A DNA stretch of 20,239 nucleotides from Rhizophagus prolifer (Eukaryota; Glomeromycota; Glomeromycetes; Glomerales; Glomeraceae), in assembly GCA_019425655.1 (NCBI GenBank), contig NQWY01024895.1, forward strand, positions 1 to 20,239, in the 5' to 3' direction. Within the stretch, counting starts at the first letter, position 1; each line of letters opens with the position of its first letter. The notes beneath the pieces are model-generated. The model ran no database searches. It was not told the origin of the DNA and saw only the letters and a program-made list of their open reading frames with translations. The position numbers and the translations under genes were made by a program. This document shows, one piece after another, positions 1 to 7,700 of the stretch.

Positions 1-2
1 AG

Positions 3-197
3 GCAACCAATAAGGAAGCAGCAGTAATCTTGCTGTTAATTCCATTTTTTGACTTTTCCATTCATTTAATAATTGATGATGCAAAAGTGGTAAGAAGCCT
101 ATCGGTAAAAGATAAAAAAAATGAACGTTTGTATAAAGAAAATATAAAGATTGAAATATATTTTTGTAACACAAAGGCACAAAGCGTTAATAATTAA
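3..197 (+). CDS. possible 3' end of an unidentified gene running in from the left edge
   Basis: One forward frame is open from the window edge to a TAA at 195-197 (64 codons). It starts with a hydrophobic stretch (VILLLIPFF) and continues into a charged, lysine-rich tail. I do not recognise a family. The last dozen codons lie in a CGCAAAGGCACAAA-type repeat, so if this is a real gene its end has been formed or extended by the repeat. A chance open frame in AT-rich DNA is a serious alternative. Confidence 0.25.
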   Translation, partial: ATNKEAAVILLLIPFFDFSIHLIIDDAKVVRSLSVKDKKNERLYKENIKIEIYFCNTKAQSVNN

Positions 198-219
198 ATA
201 CAATTTTAAGGCACAAAGC
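174..219 (+). repeat. two direct copies of an AAGGCACAAAGC intergenic repeat
   Basis: AAGGCACAAAGC occurs at 174-185 and again at 208-219, 34 bp apart. The same core recurs as inverted pairs at 7564-7682 and, in a variant form, at 13711-13860. It lies just downstream of the response regulator gene (minus strand, ending at 287). Confidence 0.7.
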
Positions 220-286
220 TAAGTTTGAAAATAAATCTTTCTGCCTTAATGATTATTAAGAATTTCCTTATGCCATTGTGTTTAAC

Positions 287-964
287 TTACTGAAACCTGT
301 AACCGACTCCGCTTTCGGTAATGATATGTTTGGGCTGGTTGGGATTGTCTTCAATTTTTTTACGAAGTGTTCCGACAAAAACTCTCAGATACTGCGTTTC
401 AGTTTGATAACCAACACCCCAAATTTCTTTCAAAATGTATTGATGTGTCAGAACGCTGCCTTCGTGTTTTGCAAAAAGCGAAATCAGATTGAATTCTGTC
501 GAGGTTAATTTAATCAGTTCATCATTTTTCTTAACAGTCCTATTGACAAGATTAATCTGCAAATCATCAATCTCAATGACAGAAGTATTTTCCTGAGTCT
601 GATTTCTACGAATGGCTGAGCGGATACGAGCCATTAACTCTGCCGTACGAAAAGGCTTTGTCAGATAATCCGTTGCGCCATTATCCAAAGCAGAAACAAT
701 ATCATTTTCGTTGTTTTGAACAGACAGAATAATAATCGCTTTATTATACCATTCTCTGAGTTCTTTCAGAATCTCGTGACCGCTTTTATCGGGCAATCCA
801 ATGTCTAACAAAATCAATTCTGGTGGATGATTGGCTGCCATAATAATACCCTGCTTTCCGGTTTCTGCCTGCAGAACTTTATAATCATTACTTTCCAAGG
901 TGATTTCCAGCAGTTTTCGGATTTGCGGTTCATCATCTATGATAAGAATCTCGGCTTTATTCAT
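287..964 (-). CDS. kdpE: OmpR/PhoB-family response regulator, KdpE-like
   Basis: A 225-residue DNA-binding response regulator. The N-terminal receiver domain (about 1-120) has the acidic pair D10/D11, the phospho-acceptor aspartate D54 in LILLDIGLP, and the conserved lysine in DYLTKPF. The C-terminal winged helix (about 128-225) has the family features LTSTEFNLI and the closing ESGVGYRF. The ATG lies inside the end of the kinase gene (8-nt overlap), so the two are translationally coupled and form a cognate pair. Pairing with a DUF4118 kinase points to the Kdp branch, which in other bacteria controls the high-affinity potassium ATPase. No kdpFABC genes are in the window, so the regulon is an inference. 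Confidence 0.9.
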   Translation of the reverse strand: MNKAEILIIDDEPQIRKLLEITLESNDYKVLQAETGKQGIIMAANHPPELILLDIGLPDKSGHEILKELREWYNKAIIILSVQNNENDIVSALDNGATDYLTKPFRTAELMARIRSAIRRNQTQENTSVIEIDDLQINLVNRTVKKNDELIKLTSTEFNLISLFAKHEGSVLTHQYILKEIWGVGYQTETQYLRVFVGTLRKKIEDNPNQPKHIITESGVGYRFQ

Positions 965-2060
965 TTTTAAGATGGTTGATATAAGACATTTCTGCAGGGA
1001 TTTCTACCGTAAAAACAGCACCGCCATTTTCTTTATTATTCAATTTTATTTTTCCGTTTTGAGCTTCAACAAAACCTTTGACAATTGATAATCCTAATCC
1101 GCTTCCACCGGCCTTTGTGTTTGGAAGTCGATAAAATTTGTTAAAAACCAGATCCATCTTATCTTCGGGAAAACCATTACCATTATCAGAAATCAGAATA
1201 ATTAAATTTTCCGATTGATGCCTCACTTCAATTTCAATGATTGAATTTTCAGACGTATATTGAATCGAGTTATGCAGAAGATTATGGATGATCTGTTCTG
1301 TAAATCCTTCATCGATCCTGAACAAAGGCAGTGTCTCATCGGACTGAAAAATAATCTTATGATTTTCATTAACCGATAATTTCTGAAGAACAGAATTAAT
1401 CAAATCATTCATATCGCACCAATCGAATTTAGGACGGAGAATGCCGTTTTCCAAACGACTGATATTCAAAAGATTTTCAACTTGCCTGTCCAGACGAAAT
1501 CCTGCTTTTCCAATTTCATTAAGCAAAATATTCTGATTCTCATCAGACAGTTTTTCTTTGTTTTCATTGAGTGTATCAACTGCTCCAAGAATTGTGGAAA
1601 TTGGTGTTCGAAGCTCATGAGAAAGAGAATTGAGCAGCGTGTTATATAATTTGATTGTATTTTCTTTTTCCTCTTTATCTCGCGCTTTCTTCTCGGCTTC
1701 TCTTATTTTGAATGTCAAAACTGCATTTACTAAAGCAATAAAAAAGTACAGAAAAAACATCAGAAGATCCTGGGTATTATTGATATGGAAATTATAAATA
1801 GGAGGAATAAAAAAGTAGTTCCAAATCAATGCGCTTAGAACAGCTGAAATAATCACCGGCACAATATCGAAAAGCATTGCAATCACAGAAACCGTCATCA
1901 GCAAAATCAATGAAGATGTTCTGTAACTTAACCAGTTTTGCAAGGAAAAACATAAGAAAGCAACCATAAGCACGGTTAAAATGCTTACGGTATATTGCTT
2001 CGTCAAGGAAATATTTTTTATTAACGGTATTTTCAATTCATTTATCAAAAAGTTGAACAA
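957..2060 (-). CDS. kdpD: sensor histidine kinase, KdpD C-terminal type (DUF4118 + HisKA + HATPase)
   Basis: A 367-residue inner-membrane kinase. Four hydrophobic segments (about 27-40, 50-62, 64-80 and 99-118) form a DUF4118-like membrane domain. They are followed by a charged linker, the H-box SHELRTPIS with H148, an N-box (HNLLHNSIQYT), and the ATP-lid motifs DNGNGFP and GSGLGLSIVKG. The long cytoplasmic KdpD/USP sensor region of classic KdpD (about 900 residues in E. coli) is absent; in Bacteroidetes it is commonly a separate gene, not seen here. No in-frame ATG exists before the membrane domain. Two stops lie just upstream, so the start must be TTG at 2060 or a later TTG (2048, 2036). 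The 3' end overlaps the response regulator start by 8 nt. Confidence 0.88.
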   Translation of the reverse strand: MFNFLINELKIPLIKNISLTKQYTVSILTVLMVAFLCFSLQNWLSYRTSSLILLMTVSVIAMLFDIVPVIISAVLSALIWNYFFIPPIYNFHINNTQDLLMFFLYFFIALVNAVLTFKIREAEKKARDKEEKENTIKLYNTLLNSLSHELRTPISTILGAVDTLNENKEKLSDENQNILLNEIGKAGFRLDRQVENLLNISRLENGILRPKFDWCDMNDLINSVLQKLSVNENHKIIFQSDETLPLFRIDEGFTEQIIHNLLHNSIQYTSENSIIEIEVRHQSENLIILISDNGNGFPEDKMDLVFNKFYRLPNTKAGGSGLGLSIVKGFVEAQNGKIKLNNKENGGAVFTVEIPAEMSYINHLKNE

Positions 2061-2252
2061 AGTTAGTTATTAACGTATAAAGATTTTGTAAAGAAAACTT
2101 TTTCCTTAATTGAAAATAATTAATTTCTATAAAAACATTCTAAAATTATTAAACTACCATTAAGTTAAAATAAAAAATCAATTCAAACCAGCGACTATAC
2201 AGCGTTTTTCATAGGAATAGGTATGATCGATGATGTTAAATTTCAAATTCTA

Positions 2253-2285
2253 TTTGGAACTTAAACCAAAAAGTTTATAATTTTG
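2253..2285 (+). promoter_or_regulatory. putative Bacteroidetes-type promoter of the TetR regulator
   Basis: TTTG at 2253-2256 and TAATTTTG at 2278-2285 (matching TAnnTTTG) are 21 bp apart. This agrees with the known -33/-7 architecture of Bacteroidetes housekeeping promoters. The -7 element directly abuts the palindrome at 2286-2298, and the tetR ATG is at 2309. Confidence 0.6.
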
Positions 2286-2303
2286 CTAACGCTGTTAGGA
2301 AAA
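2281..2303 (+). promoter_or_regulatory. operator palindrome O1 for the TetR regulator
   Basis: The core CTAAC-GCT-GTTAG is at 2286-2298. It extends to a 23-bp inverted repeat, with flanking TTTT and AAAA, broken by a single mismatched pair. It overlaps the expected transcription start of tetR, a position suited to autorepression. Three further copies of the core lie upstream of the efflux genes. Confidence 0.65.
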
Positions 2304-2308
2304 CTAAA

Positions 2309-2905
2309 ATGGGAGTACACGAACGCCGACAAAGAGAAAAAGAATCTATACGCGCCAATATCTTGGATGCAGCTTTCTCTTTGGCTAAAACGGACGGGTG
2401 GGCTTCTCTTTCCATCAGAAAGATTGCTGATGCTATAGAATACAGCGCTCCTGTGGTTTATGATTATTTCGAAAACAAAGAAGCTATTCTCTTTGAGATC
2501 TCTCTGAATGGTTTTCATAAGCTACACATAGAACTGCTAAAAGCTCAGAAGAAACACGACACACCGGAAGAGCAATTGGTTGCAATCGTTGATGCTTACT
2601 GGAATTTTGCTTTCAAAAATAAGGAGTATTATCAGCTGATGTTCGGATTGGGGATGCAATGCAGCGGAAAAGGATTGATGAAAGAAGAGTTCTCTTCTTT
2701 TCAGGATTTACTGTATGATTGCACTTATGATATCATTGTTAAAAAAGGTTCAAACCTAGATAATGCCTGTCATTCCTCACACGCTTTGTTTTCAGCGGTT
2801 CACGGCTTGATCTCAATTATGATGATGCGTAATGATGATATCCCTTCTACGATGAATAAGACAACACTTGATGAGACTGTTGCTGCTTATATCAAATCGT
2901 TATAA
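2309..2905 (+). CDS. TetR/AcrR-family repressor of the adjacent RND efflux genes
   Basis: A 198-residue regulator. The N-terminal helix-turn-helix (about 15-65) shows the TetR pattern: ILDAAFSLAKTDGWASLSIR, then KIADAIEYSAPVVYDYFENK and EAIL. The C-terminal ligand-binding half resembles the WHG/TetR_C_13 type (YWNFAFKNKEYYQLMFG). It lies upstream of, and in the same direction as, the adaptor, pump and outer-membrane genes. Palindromes occur in front of both itself and the adaptor gene, so local repression of efflux with relief by a pump substrate is the natural inference. The inducer cannot be told from sequence. The ATG at 2309 fits the start of the domain and the promoter position. Confidence 0.9.
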   Translation: MGVHERRQREKESIRANILDAAFSLAKTDGWASLSIRKIADAIEYSAPVVYDYFENKEAILFEISLNGFHKLHIELLKAQKKHDTPEEQLVAIVDAYWNFAFKNKEYYQLMFGLGMQCSGKGLMKEEFSSFQDLLYDCTYDIIVKKGSNLDNACHSSHALFSAVHGLISIMMMRNDDIPSTMNKTTLDETVAAYIKSL

Positions 2906-2923
2906 TTTTTTTTAAATTTTAAA

Positions 2924-2954
2924 TTAACACTGTTAGGAATATTAACGCAGTATT
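2924..2954 (+). promoter_or_regulatory. operator palindrome O2 plus a degenerate half-site
   Basis: TTAAC-ACT-GTTAG is at 2924-2936, 18 nt after the tetR stop. A weaker copy, TTAAC-GCA-GTATT, follows at 2942-2954, with an 18-bp offset between starts. The first matches the core palindrome of O1; the second keeps only one good arm. Confidence 0.5.
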
Positions 2955-3007
2955 AATTATAATTTAATATAAAAACAAAGAATTTCTGATATAATCGTTT
3001 CTTCATA

Positions 3008-3020
3008 TTAACACTGTTAG
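3008..3020 (+). promoter_or_regulatory. operator palindrome O3
   Basis: TTAAC-ACT-GTTAG, identical to O2 in all 13 positions, lies 172 bp before the adaptor ATG. Confidence 0.55.
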
Positions 3021-3098
3021 AAAAAAGAACGAAGTTCAGAATTAATTAATCATATAATAACTTTTAAAATATGAAAACAATGTAAACTCAAATGCTAA

Positions 3099-3128
3099 TA
3101 TTTTTGATTTTAAAACTAACAATGTTAG
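3099..3128 (+). promoter_or_regulatory. putative efflux promoter -7 element with operator palindrome O4
   Basis: TATTTTTG at 3099-3106 matches TAnnTTTG, though I see no good -33 TTG at the right distance. CTAAC-AAT-GTTAG follows at 3116-3128, about where transcription would begin. This arrangement parallels O1 and suggests that the adaptor, pump and outer-membrane genes have their own repressible promoter. Confidence 0.5.
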
Positions 3129-3192
3129 ATAAATTAACAACATTCAATTCTATCGCACTATTACTTAAAATTAACACACTTAAAAACTTGAA

Positions 3193-4353
3193 ATGAAAAT
3201 AACTAACAATTCTAAACTTATTGTACTGATCTCGAGTATTATCTTTTTACAAAGTTGTACAAAAGCTGCAGACAATACGGCAATGGCGTTCCCTACGCCG
3301 GAACTTCCGGTTTATACCGTTATCACTTCTCCTGCAACAACTTATCAGGAATTCCCAACCTCTTTGGAAGGAAAAAACAATGTGGAAATCCGTTCTCAGG
3401 TAGACGGTTATCTGGACAGAATCTATATTGAAGAAGGTTCTTTTGTAAGAGCCGGACAGCCGTTATTCAAAATTGATCCGCGAGTTTACGGCGAACAGAT
3501 GAATATGGCTGCTGCTAACCTTCAGGCTGCCAATGCCAATATTCAGAAAGCAAAAGTAGAAGTTGACAGACTTCAGCCGTTGGTTGCTGACAAAGTCGTT
3601 TCTGATGTACAACTGAAAACAGCAAAAGCCAATTATGCAGCAGCCGTTGCAGCAGCCGCTCAGGCAAAAGCATCGTTGGGTGGAAGTAAAATCAATGTTG
3701 GATTTACAACGATCACAGCACCCGTGAGTGGTTACATAGGAAGGATCCCTTATAAAAAAGGAAGTCTGATCTCCAGAACCGACCCTACTCCATTGACTTT
3801 GTTATCGGATATCAGCCAAATCTATGCTTATTTTTCTCTGAGTGAACTGGATTTCATTGCGTTCCAAAAGAAATATACAGGCGCAACGCTTGAAGAAAAA
3901 TTGAGGAATATGCCGGCGGTTGATCTGGTCATAGCAGACGGCAGCAATTATCCGGAAAAAGGAAAAATGAGCATTATTGACGGACAATTCGATAAAACAA
4001 CCGGAGCCATCAGCGTTCGTGCCGTATTCCCGAATCCAAACGGAACATTGAGAACCGGCAATACCGGTCGTGTCCGTATGCCGCAATTATTATCAGATGC
4101 AGTCGTAATTCCGCAAGAATCTACTTTCGAAATTCAGGATAAAACTTACGTCTATGTTCTTGGAAAAGATAACAAAGTGACTGGAAAACCTGTGAAAATC
4201 TCCGGCAAGACACAACACTATTACTTTATTTCCGAAGGATTGAATAAAGGTGATAAAATTGTTTTCACCGGCATCGGAAACTTAAAAGACGGTGTTCTTA
4301 TCAAACCAAAAACGATCTCCTCTGACAGCTTATTGAAAGCCAATCCTTTGTAA
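3193..4353 (+). CDS. RND efflux periplasmic adaptor, AcrA/MexA-type lipoprotein
   Basis: A 386-residue membrane fusion protein. A lipoprotein signal precedes Cys22 (IIFLQSC), so it should be lipid-anchored. It has the usual order of parts: barrel-sandwich/lipoyl halves around NVEIRSQVDGYLDRIYIEEG and TTITAPVSGYIGRI; an alanine-rich coiled-coil hairpin between them (about 105-165); then beta-barrel and membrane-proximal domains ending near VFTGIGNLKDG. Length is normal for the family. It starts 287 bp after tetR, a gap with three palindromes, and lies 32 bp before the pump gene. It would couple the inner-membrane pump to the outer-membrane channel. The substrate is not predictable. Confidence 0.94.
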   Translation: MKITNNSKLIVLISSIIFLQSCTKAADNTAMAFPTPELPVYTVITSPATTYQEFPTSLEGKNNVEIRSQVDGYLDRIYIEEGSFVRAGQPLFKIDPRVYGEQMNMAAANLQAANANIQKAKVEVDRLQPLVADKVVSDVQLKTAKANYAAAVAAAAQAKASLGGSKINVGFTTITAPVSGYIGRIPYKKGSLISRTDPTPLTLLSDISQIYAYFSLSELDFIAFQKKYTGATLEEKLRNMPAVDLVIADGSNYPEKGKMSIIDGQFDKTTGAISVRAVFPNPNGTLRTGNTGRVRMPQLLSDAVVIPQESTFEIQDKTYVYVLGKDNKVTGKPVKISGKTQHYYFISEGLNKGDKIVFTGIGNLKDGVLIKPKTISSDSLLKANPL

Positions 4354-4385
4354 AAATTATTCAGAAGATTAAAAATTAAACTAGT

Positions 4386-7300
4386 ATGTTAAAACAATTT
4401 ATAGAAAGACCGGTCCTTTCAACGGTCATCTCCATTATATTATTGCTGTTGGGAGCATTGTCGGTGTTCAATCTGCCGATCACATTGTTCCCTGACATTG
4501 CACCGCCAAGTGTTCAGGTGACGGCATTTTATCCGGGCGCAAACGCCGAAGTGGTGGCGCGTTCCGTTGCCGTTCCGATTGAGGAAGCCGTGAATGGTGT
4601 TGAAAATATGACCTATATGACATCCAATTCCAGTAATGATGGAACTATGACTTTGAGCGTATTTTTCAAGCAGGGTTCCGATGCAGACAATGCCGCGGTA
4701 AACGTTCAGAACCGTGTGTCAAAAGCGATGAGCCAATTGCCTCAGGAAGTTGTTCAGGCGGGAATTTCCACTCAGAAAGTTCAGAACAGTTTCATTATGT
4801 TTATGGGTTTATATAGTGAAGACCCGAAAGAATATGATGAATTATTCCTGCAGAACTATATGAAAATTAATATCATTCCACAGTTGCAACGTATCCCGGG
4901 AGTAGCTCAGGCGCAGGTTTTCGGAACGCGGGATTATTCGATGAGACTTTGGTTGAAGCCGGACCGTTTGGCGGCCAACAATCTTTCTCCGCAGGAAGTT
5001 CTGAATGCGGTAAAAGACCATAATCTGGAAGCGGCACCAGGTCGTCTTGGACAAGGGAGTAATGAAACTTACGAATATATTTTAAAATATAAAGGTAAAC
5101 TCAGCAAGAATGAGGATTACGAAAATATTGCCATAAAAGCCAATAATGATGGTTCTTTTCTAAGACTGAAAGACGTGGCGAGAGTAGAATTTGGTTCTTA
5201 TACTTACACTGCGGCGAACAGAGTAGACGGAAAACCGGTTTCTGGTTTCGCAATTTTGCAGACTGCAGGTTCTAACGCCAACGAAATCTTAACTGAAATC
5301 GAAAAACAGGTTGAGGAATTCAAAACAACTTTGCCAAAAGGTGTGAAACCGATTATTATGTACAATTCCAAAGACTTTTTGGATGCGTCCATTCATCAGG
5401 TTGTTGAAACTTTGGTGATTGCATTTATTCTTGTTTTCATTGTTGTATTTATTTTCCTTCAGGATTTCCGTTCAACATTGATTCCTGCTATCGCGGTTCC
5501 TGTTGCGATTATCGGAACATTCTTCTTTCTGCAGCTGTTCGGATTTAGTATCAATATGCTGACGTTGTTCGCACTGGTTCTCGCTATTGGAATTGTCGTT
5601 GATGATGCAATCGTTGTTGTGGAAGCCGTCCATTCCAAAATGGAACATACAGGAATGCCTGTAGAGCAAGCTACAATGAGCTCAATGTCAGAAATTTCAG
5701 GCGCCATTATTTCGATTACTTTGGTAATGTGTGCGGTATTTATTCCAGTTGGATTTATGCAAGGTCCTGCAGGTGTCTTCTACAGACAATTTGCCTTCAC
5801 TTTGGCGATTGCTATTTTGATTTCTGCTGTCAATGCATTGACATTAAGTCCTGCCTTATGTGCATTGTTCCTTAATGATCCTCAGGGAGAGCACAGCGAA
5901 CACGGTCACAAAAAAGGTTTTGGAGCAAGATTTTTCAATGCTTTCAATGTGGCATTCAACAATATGACCAGAAAATACATTTATAGTCTTAAGTTTTTAA
6001 TTAAGAATAAATGGGTTGCAATTGGTGGTTTGGGAATTATCATCGCTGCGAGTATTTTCCTGATTAAAAAAGCACCAACCGGATTTATCCCGACAGAAGA
6101 CCAAGGTTTCGTTTTGTACGCTGTGAATACGCCTCCGGGAAGTTCATTGGAAAGAACACATAAAGCAACGGAACAAATCGATAAAATCGTAAAAGGCGAA
6201 AATGCAACCAATCATCTTTGGGTAGCAGACGGACTGAATTTCATCAGTAATGCCAATGCTTCGCCCTACTCTGCAGGTTTCATCAAACTGAAAGATTACG
6301 AAGACCGTGGCGACATGAAAGACCCGGATCAAATTGCAGCAGCGCTTACAGGAAAAGTGTCTCAGGTAAAAGACGCGAATGCATTCTTCTTCAACTTCCC
6401 TACAGTTCAGGGATTTGGTAACGTTTCCGGTTTCGAGTTTATGCTTCAGGATAAAACTAATGGTTCTTTTGAGCAATTGGGAACGACGACTCAGGCTTTC
6501 ATCGGAGAACTGATGAAACGTCCAGAGATTGCATTTGCTTTCACTACTTATGCAGCTGGCAATCCTCAATATACGATTGATGTTAATACCGATAAAGCCA
6601 ATCAATTGGGTGTTTCAATTACAGAATTGATGCAGACAATGCAGATCTATTACGGAAGCAGCTTCGTTTCGGATTTCAACAGATTTGGGAAATATTATCG
6701 AGTAATGGCTCAGGCGGATATTCCTTACCGTACGGACACGAATTCTTTGGACGGCATCTATGTCAAAAATAATCTTGGCGAAATGGTTCCTGTCAAAACA
6801 TTGGTCACTTTGAAAAGAACTTTCGGACCAGAGACGGTAACAAGGAACAACTTGTTCAATGCTGTGACCATCAATGGAACACCGAAACCAGGTTATAGTA
6901 CAGGTGATGCGATTAGAGCTGTGGAAGAAACAGCGAAACAATCTTTACCGAGAGGTTACGGTTACGAATGGACGGGAATCACGCGTGAAGAAATCAAAAC
7001 CGGAGGACAAACGGCTTTCGTTTTCCTTTTGAGCATTTTGTTTGTTTACTTTTTGTTAGCAGCGCAATATGAGAGTTACATTCTTCCGTTTGCCGTTATT
7101 TTAACGGTTCCGACAGGGATTTTCGGAGTGTTTGCTTTTACAGGATTGGCTGGAATTGATAATAATATTTATGTTCAGGTTGGATTGATTATGCTCGTTG
7201 GATTGCTTGCGAAGAACGCCATCCTGATTGTGGAATTCGCAGTTCAGAGAAGAAAAGCCGGGAAAACTTTGATTGAATCGGCCTTACAAGCTTCGAGATT

Positions 7301-7556
7301 GAGATTAAGACCAATTCTGATGACCTCATTCGCTTTCATTATCGGGATGTTACCATTGGTTTGGACACAAGGTGCGGCTGCAAAAGGAAATCATTCTATC
7401 GGAATCAGTACCGTTGGCGGAATGTTTACAGGGGTTGTATTCGGGATTTTCATTATTCCGGTGATGTATGTGATCTTCCAATACCTGCACGAGCAAATGC
7501 CAAGTAAAAAGAAACGCAAGCTAAAAAAAGAAAAAGCAGCTCTGAATTTAATTTAA
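4386..7556 (+). CDS. RND efflux pump, HAE1 family (AcrB-type permease)
   Basis: A full-length inner-membrane proton/drug antiporter of 1056 residues. It opens with the typical FIERPVLSTVISIILLLLGA first helix and has two large periplasmic loops, each followed by a bundle of membrane helices. The proton-relay residues are intact: D406 and D407 in GIVVDDAIVVVE (helix 4), and K943 in GLLAKNAILIVEFA (helix 10). The QDFRSTLIPAIAVPVAIIGT and PILMTSFAFIIGMLPL motifs are also present. The C-terminus is short and lysine-rich. It is the central gene of the efflux operon. Whether it carries antibiotics, dyes, bile salts or other amphiphiles cannot be read from sequence. Confidence 0.96.
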   Translation: MLKQFIERPVLSTVISIILLLLGALSVFNLPITLFPDIAPPSVQVTAFYPGANAEVVARSVAVPIEEAVNGVENMTYMTSNSSNDGTMTLSVFFKQGSDADNAAVNVQNRVSKAMSQLPQEVVQAGISTQKVQNSFIMFMGLYSEDPKEYDELFLQNYMKINIIPQLQRIPGVAQAQVFGTRDYSMRLWLKPDRLAANNLSPQEVLNAVKDHNLEAAPGRLGQGSNETYEYILKYKGKLSKNEDYENIAIKANNDGSFLRLKDVARVEFGSYTYTAANRVDGKPVSGFAILQTAGSNANEILTEIEKQVEEFKTTLPKGVKPIIMYNSKDFLDASIHQVVETLVIAFILVFIVVFIFLQDFRSTLIPAIAVPVAIIGTFFFLQLFGFSINMLTLFALVLAIGIVVDDAIVVVEAVHSKMEHTGMPVEQATMSSMSEISGAIISITLVMCAVFIPVGFMQGPAGVFYRQFAFTLAIAILISAVNALTLSPALCALFLNDPQGEHSEHGHKKGFGARFFNAFNVAFNNMTRKYIYSLKFLIKNKWVAIGGLGIIIAASIFLIKKAPTGFIPTEDQGFVLYAVNTPPGSSLERTHKATEQIDKIVKGENATNHLWVADGLNFISNANASPYSAGFIKLKDYEDRGDMKDPDQIAAALTGKVSQVKDANAFFFNFPTVQGFGNVSGFEFMLQDKTNGSFEQLGTTTQAFIGELMKRPEIAFAFTTYAAGNPQYTIDVNTDKANQLGVSITELMQTMQIYYGSSFVSDFNRFGKYYRVMAQADIPYRTDTNSLDGIYVKNNLGEMVPVKTLVTLKRTFGPETVTRNNLFNAVTINGTPKPGYSTGDAIRAVEETAKQSLPRGYGYEWTGITREEIKTGGQTAFVFLLSILFVYFLLAAQYESYILPFAVILTVPTGIFGVFAFTGLAGIDNNIYVQVGLIMLVGLLAKNAILIVEFAVQRRKAGKTLIESALQASRLRLRPILMTSFAFIIGMLPLVWTQGAAAKGNHSIGISTVGGMFTGVVFGIFIIPVMYVIFQYLHEQMPSKKKRKLKKEKAALNLI

Positions 7557-7563
7557 ATTTAAA

Positions 7564-7682
7564 CGCAAAGGCACAAAGATTTTTTCCATAATCTCTATTG
7601 ATAAGGTACAAAAATTTAAAATCTCCGATTTTATTTTGCGACTTAGAGTTTTTGACAATAAAGATTTATTTGTGCCTTTGCG
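7564..7682 (+). repeat. inverted pair of CGCAAAGGCACAAA in the pump/outer-membrane gene gap
   Basis: CGCAAAGGCACAAA at 7564-7577 and its exact reverse complement at 7669-7682 bracket 91 bp between two operon genes. The pair could fold in the mRNA, or it may simply be the two ends of a repeat unit. The core also occurs at 174-219. Confidence 0.7.
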
Positions 7683-7700
7683 ATAAAAAAATAACAATCA

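Noticed and set aside
3071-3085. Five-codon upstream open frame (MKTM) before the adaptor gene
   Set aside because: It precedes the proposed -7 element and so would not be on that transcript; too short to support an attenuation role.
6144-6605. 153-residue minus-strand frame inside the pump gene
   Set aside because: Antisense to an intact RND gene; the translation has no recognisable domain or ribosome site.
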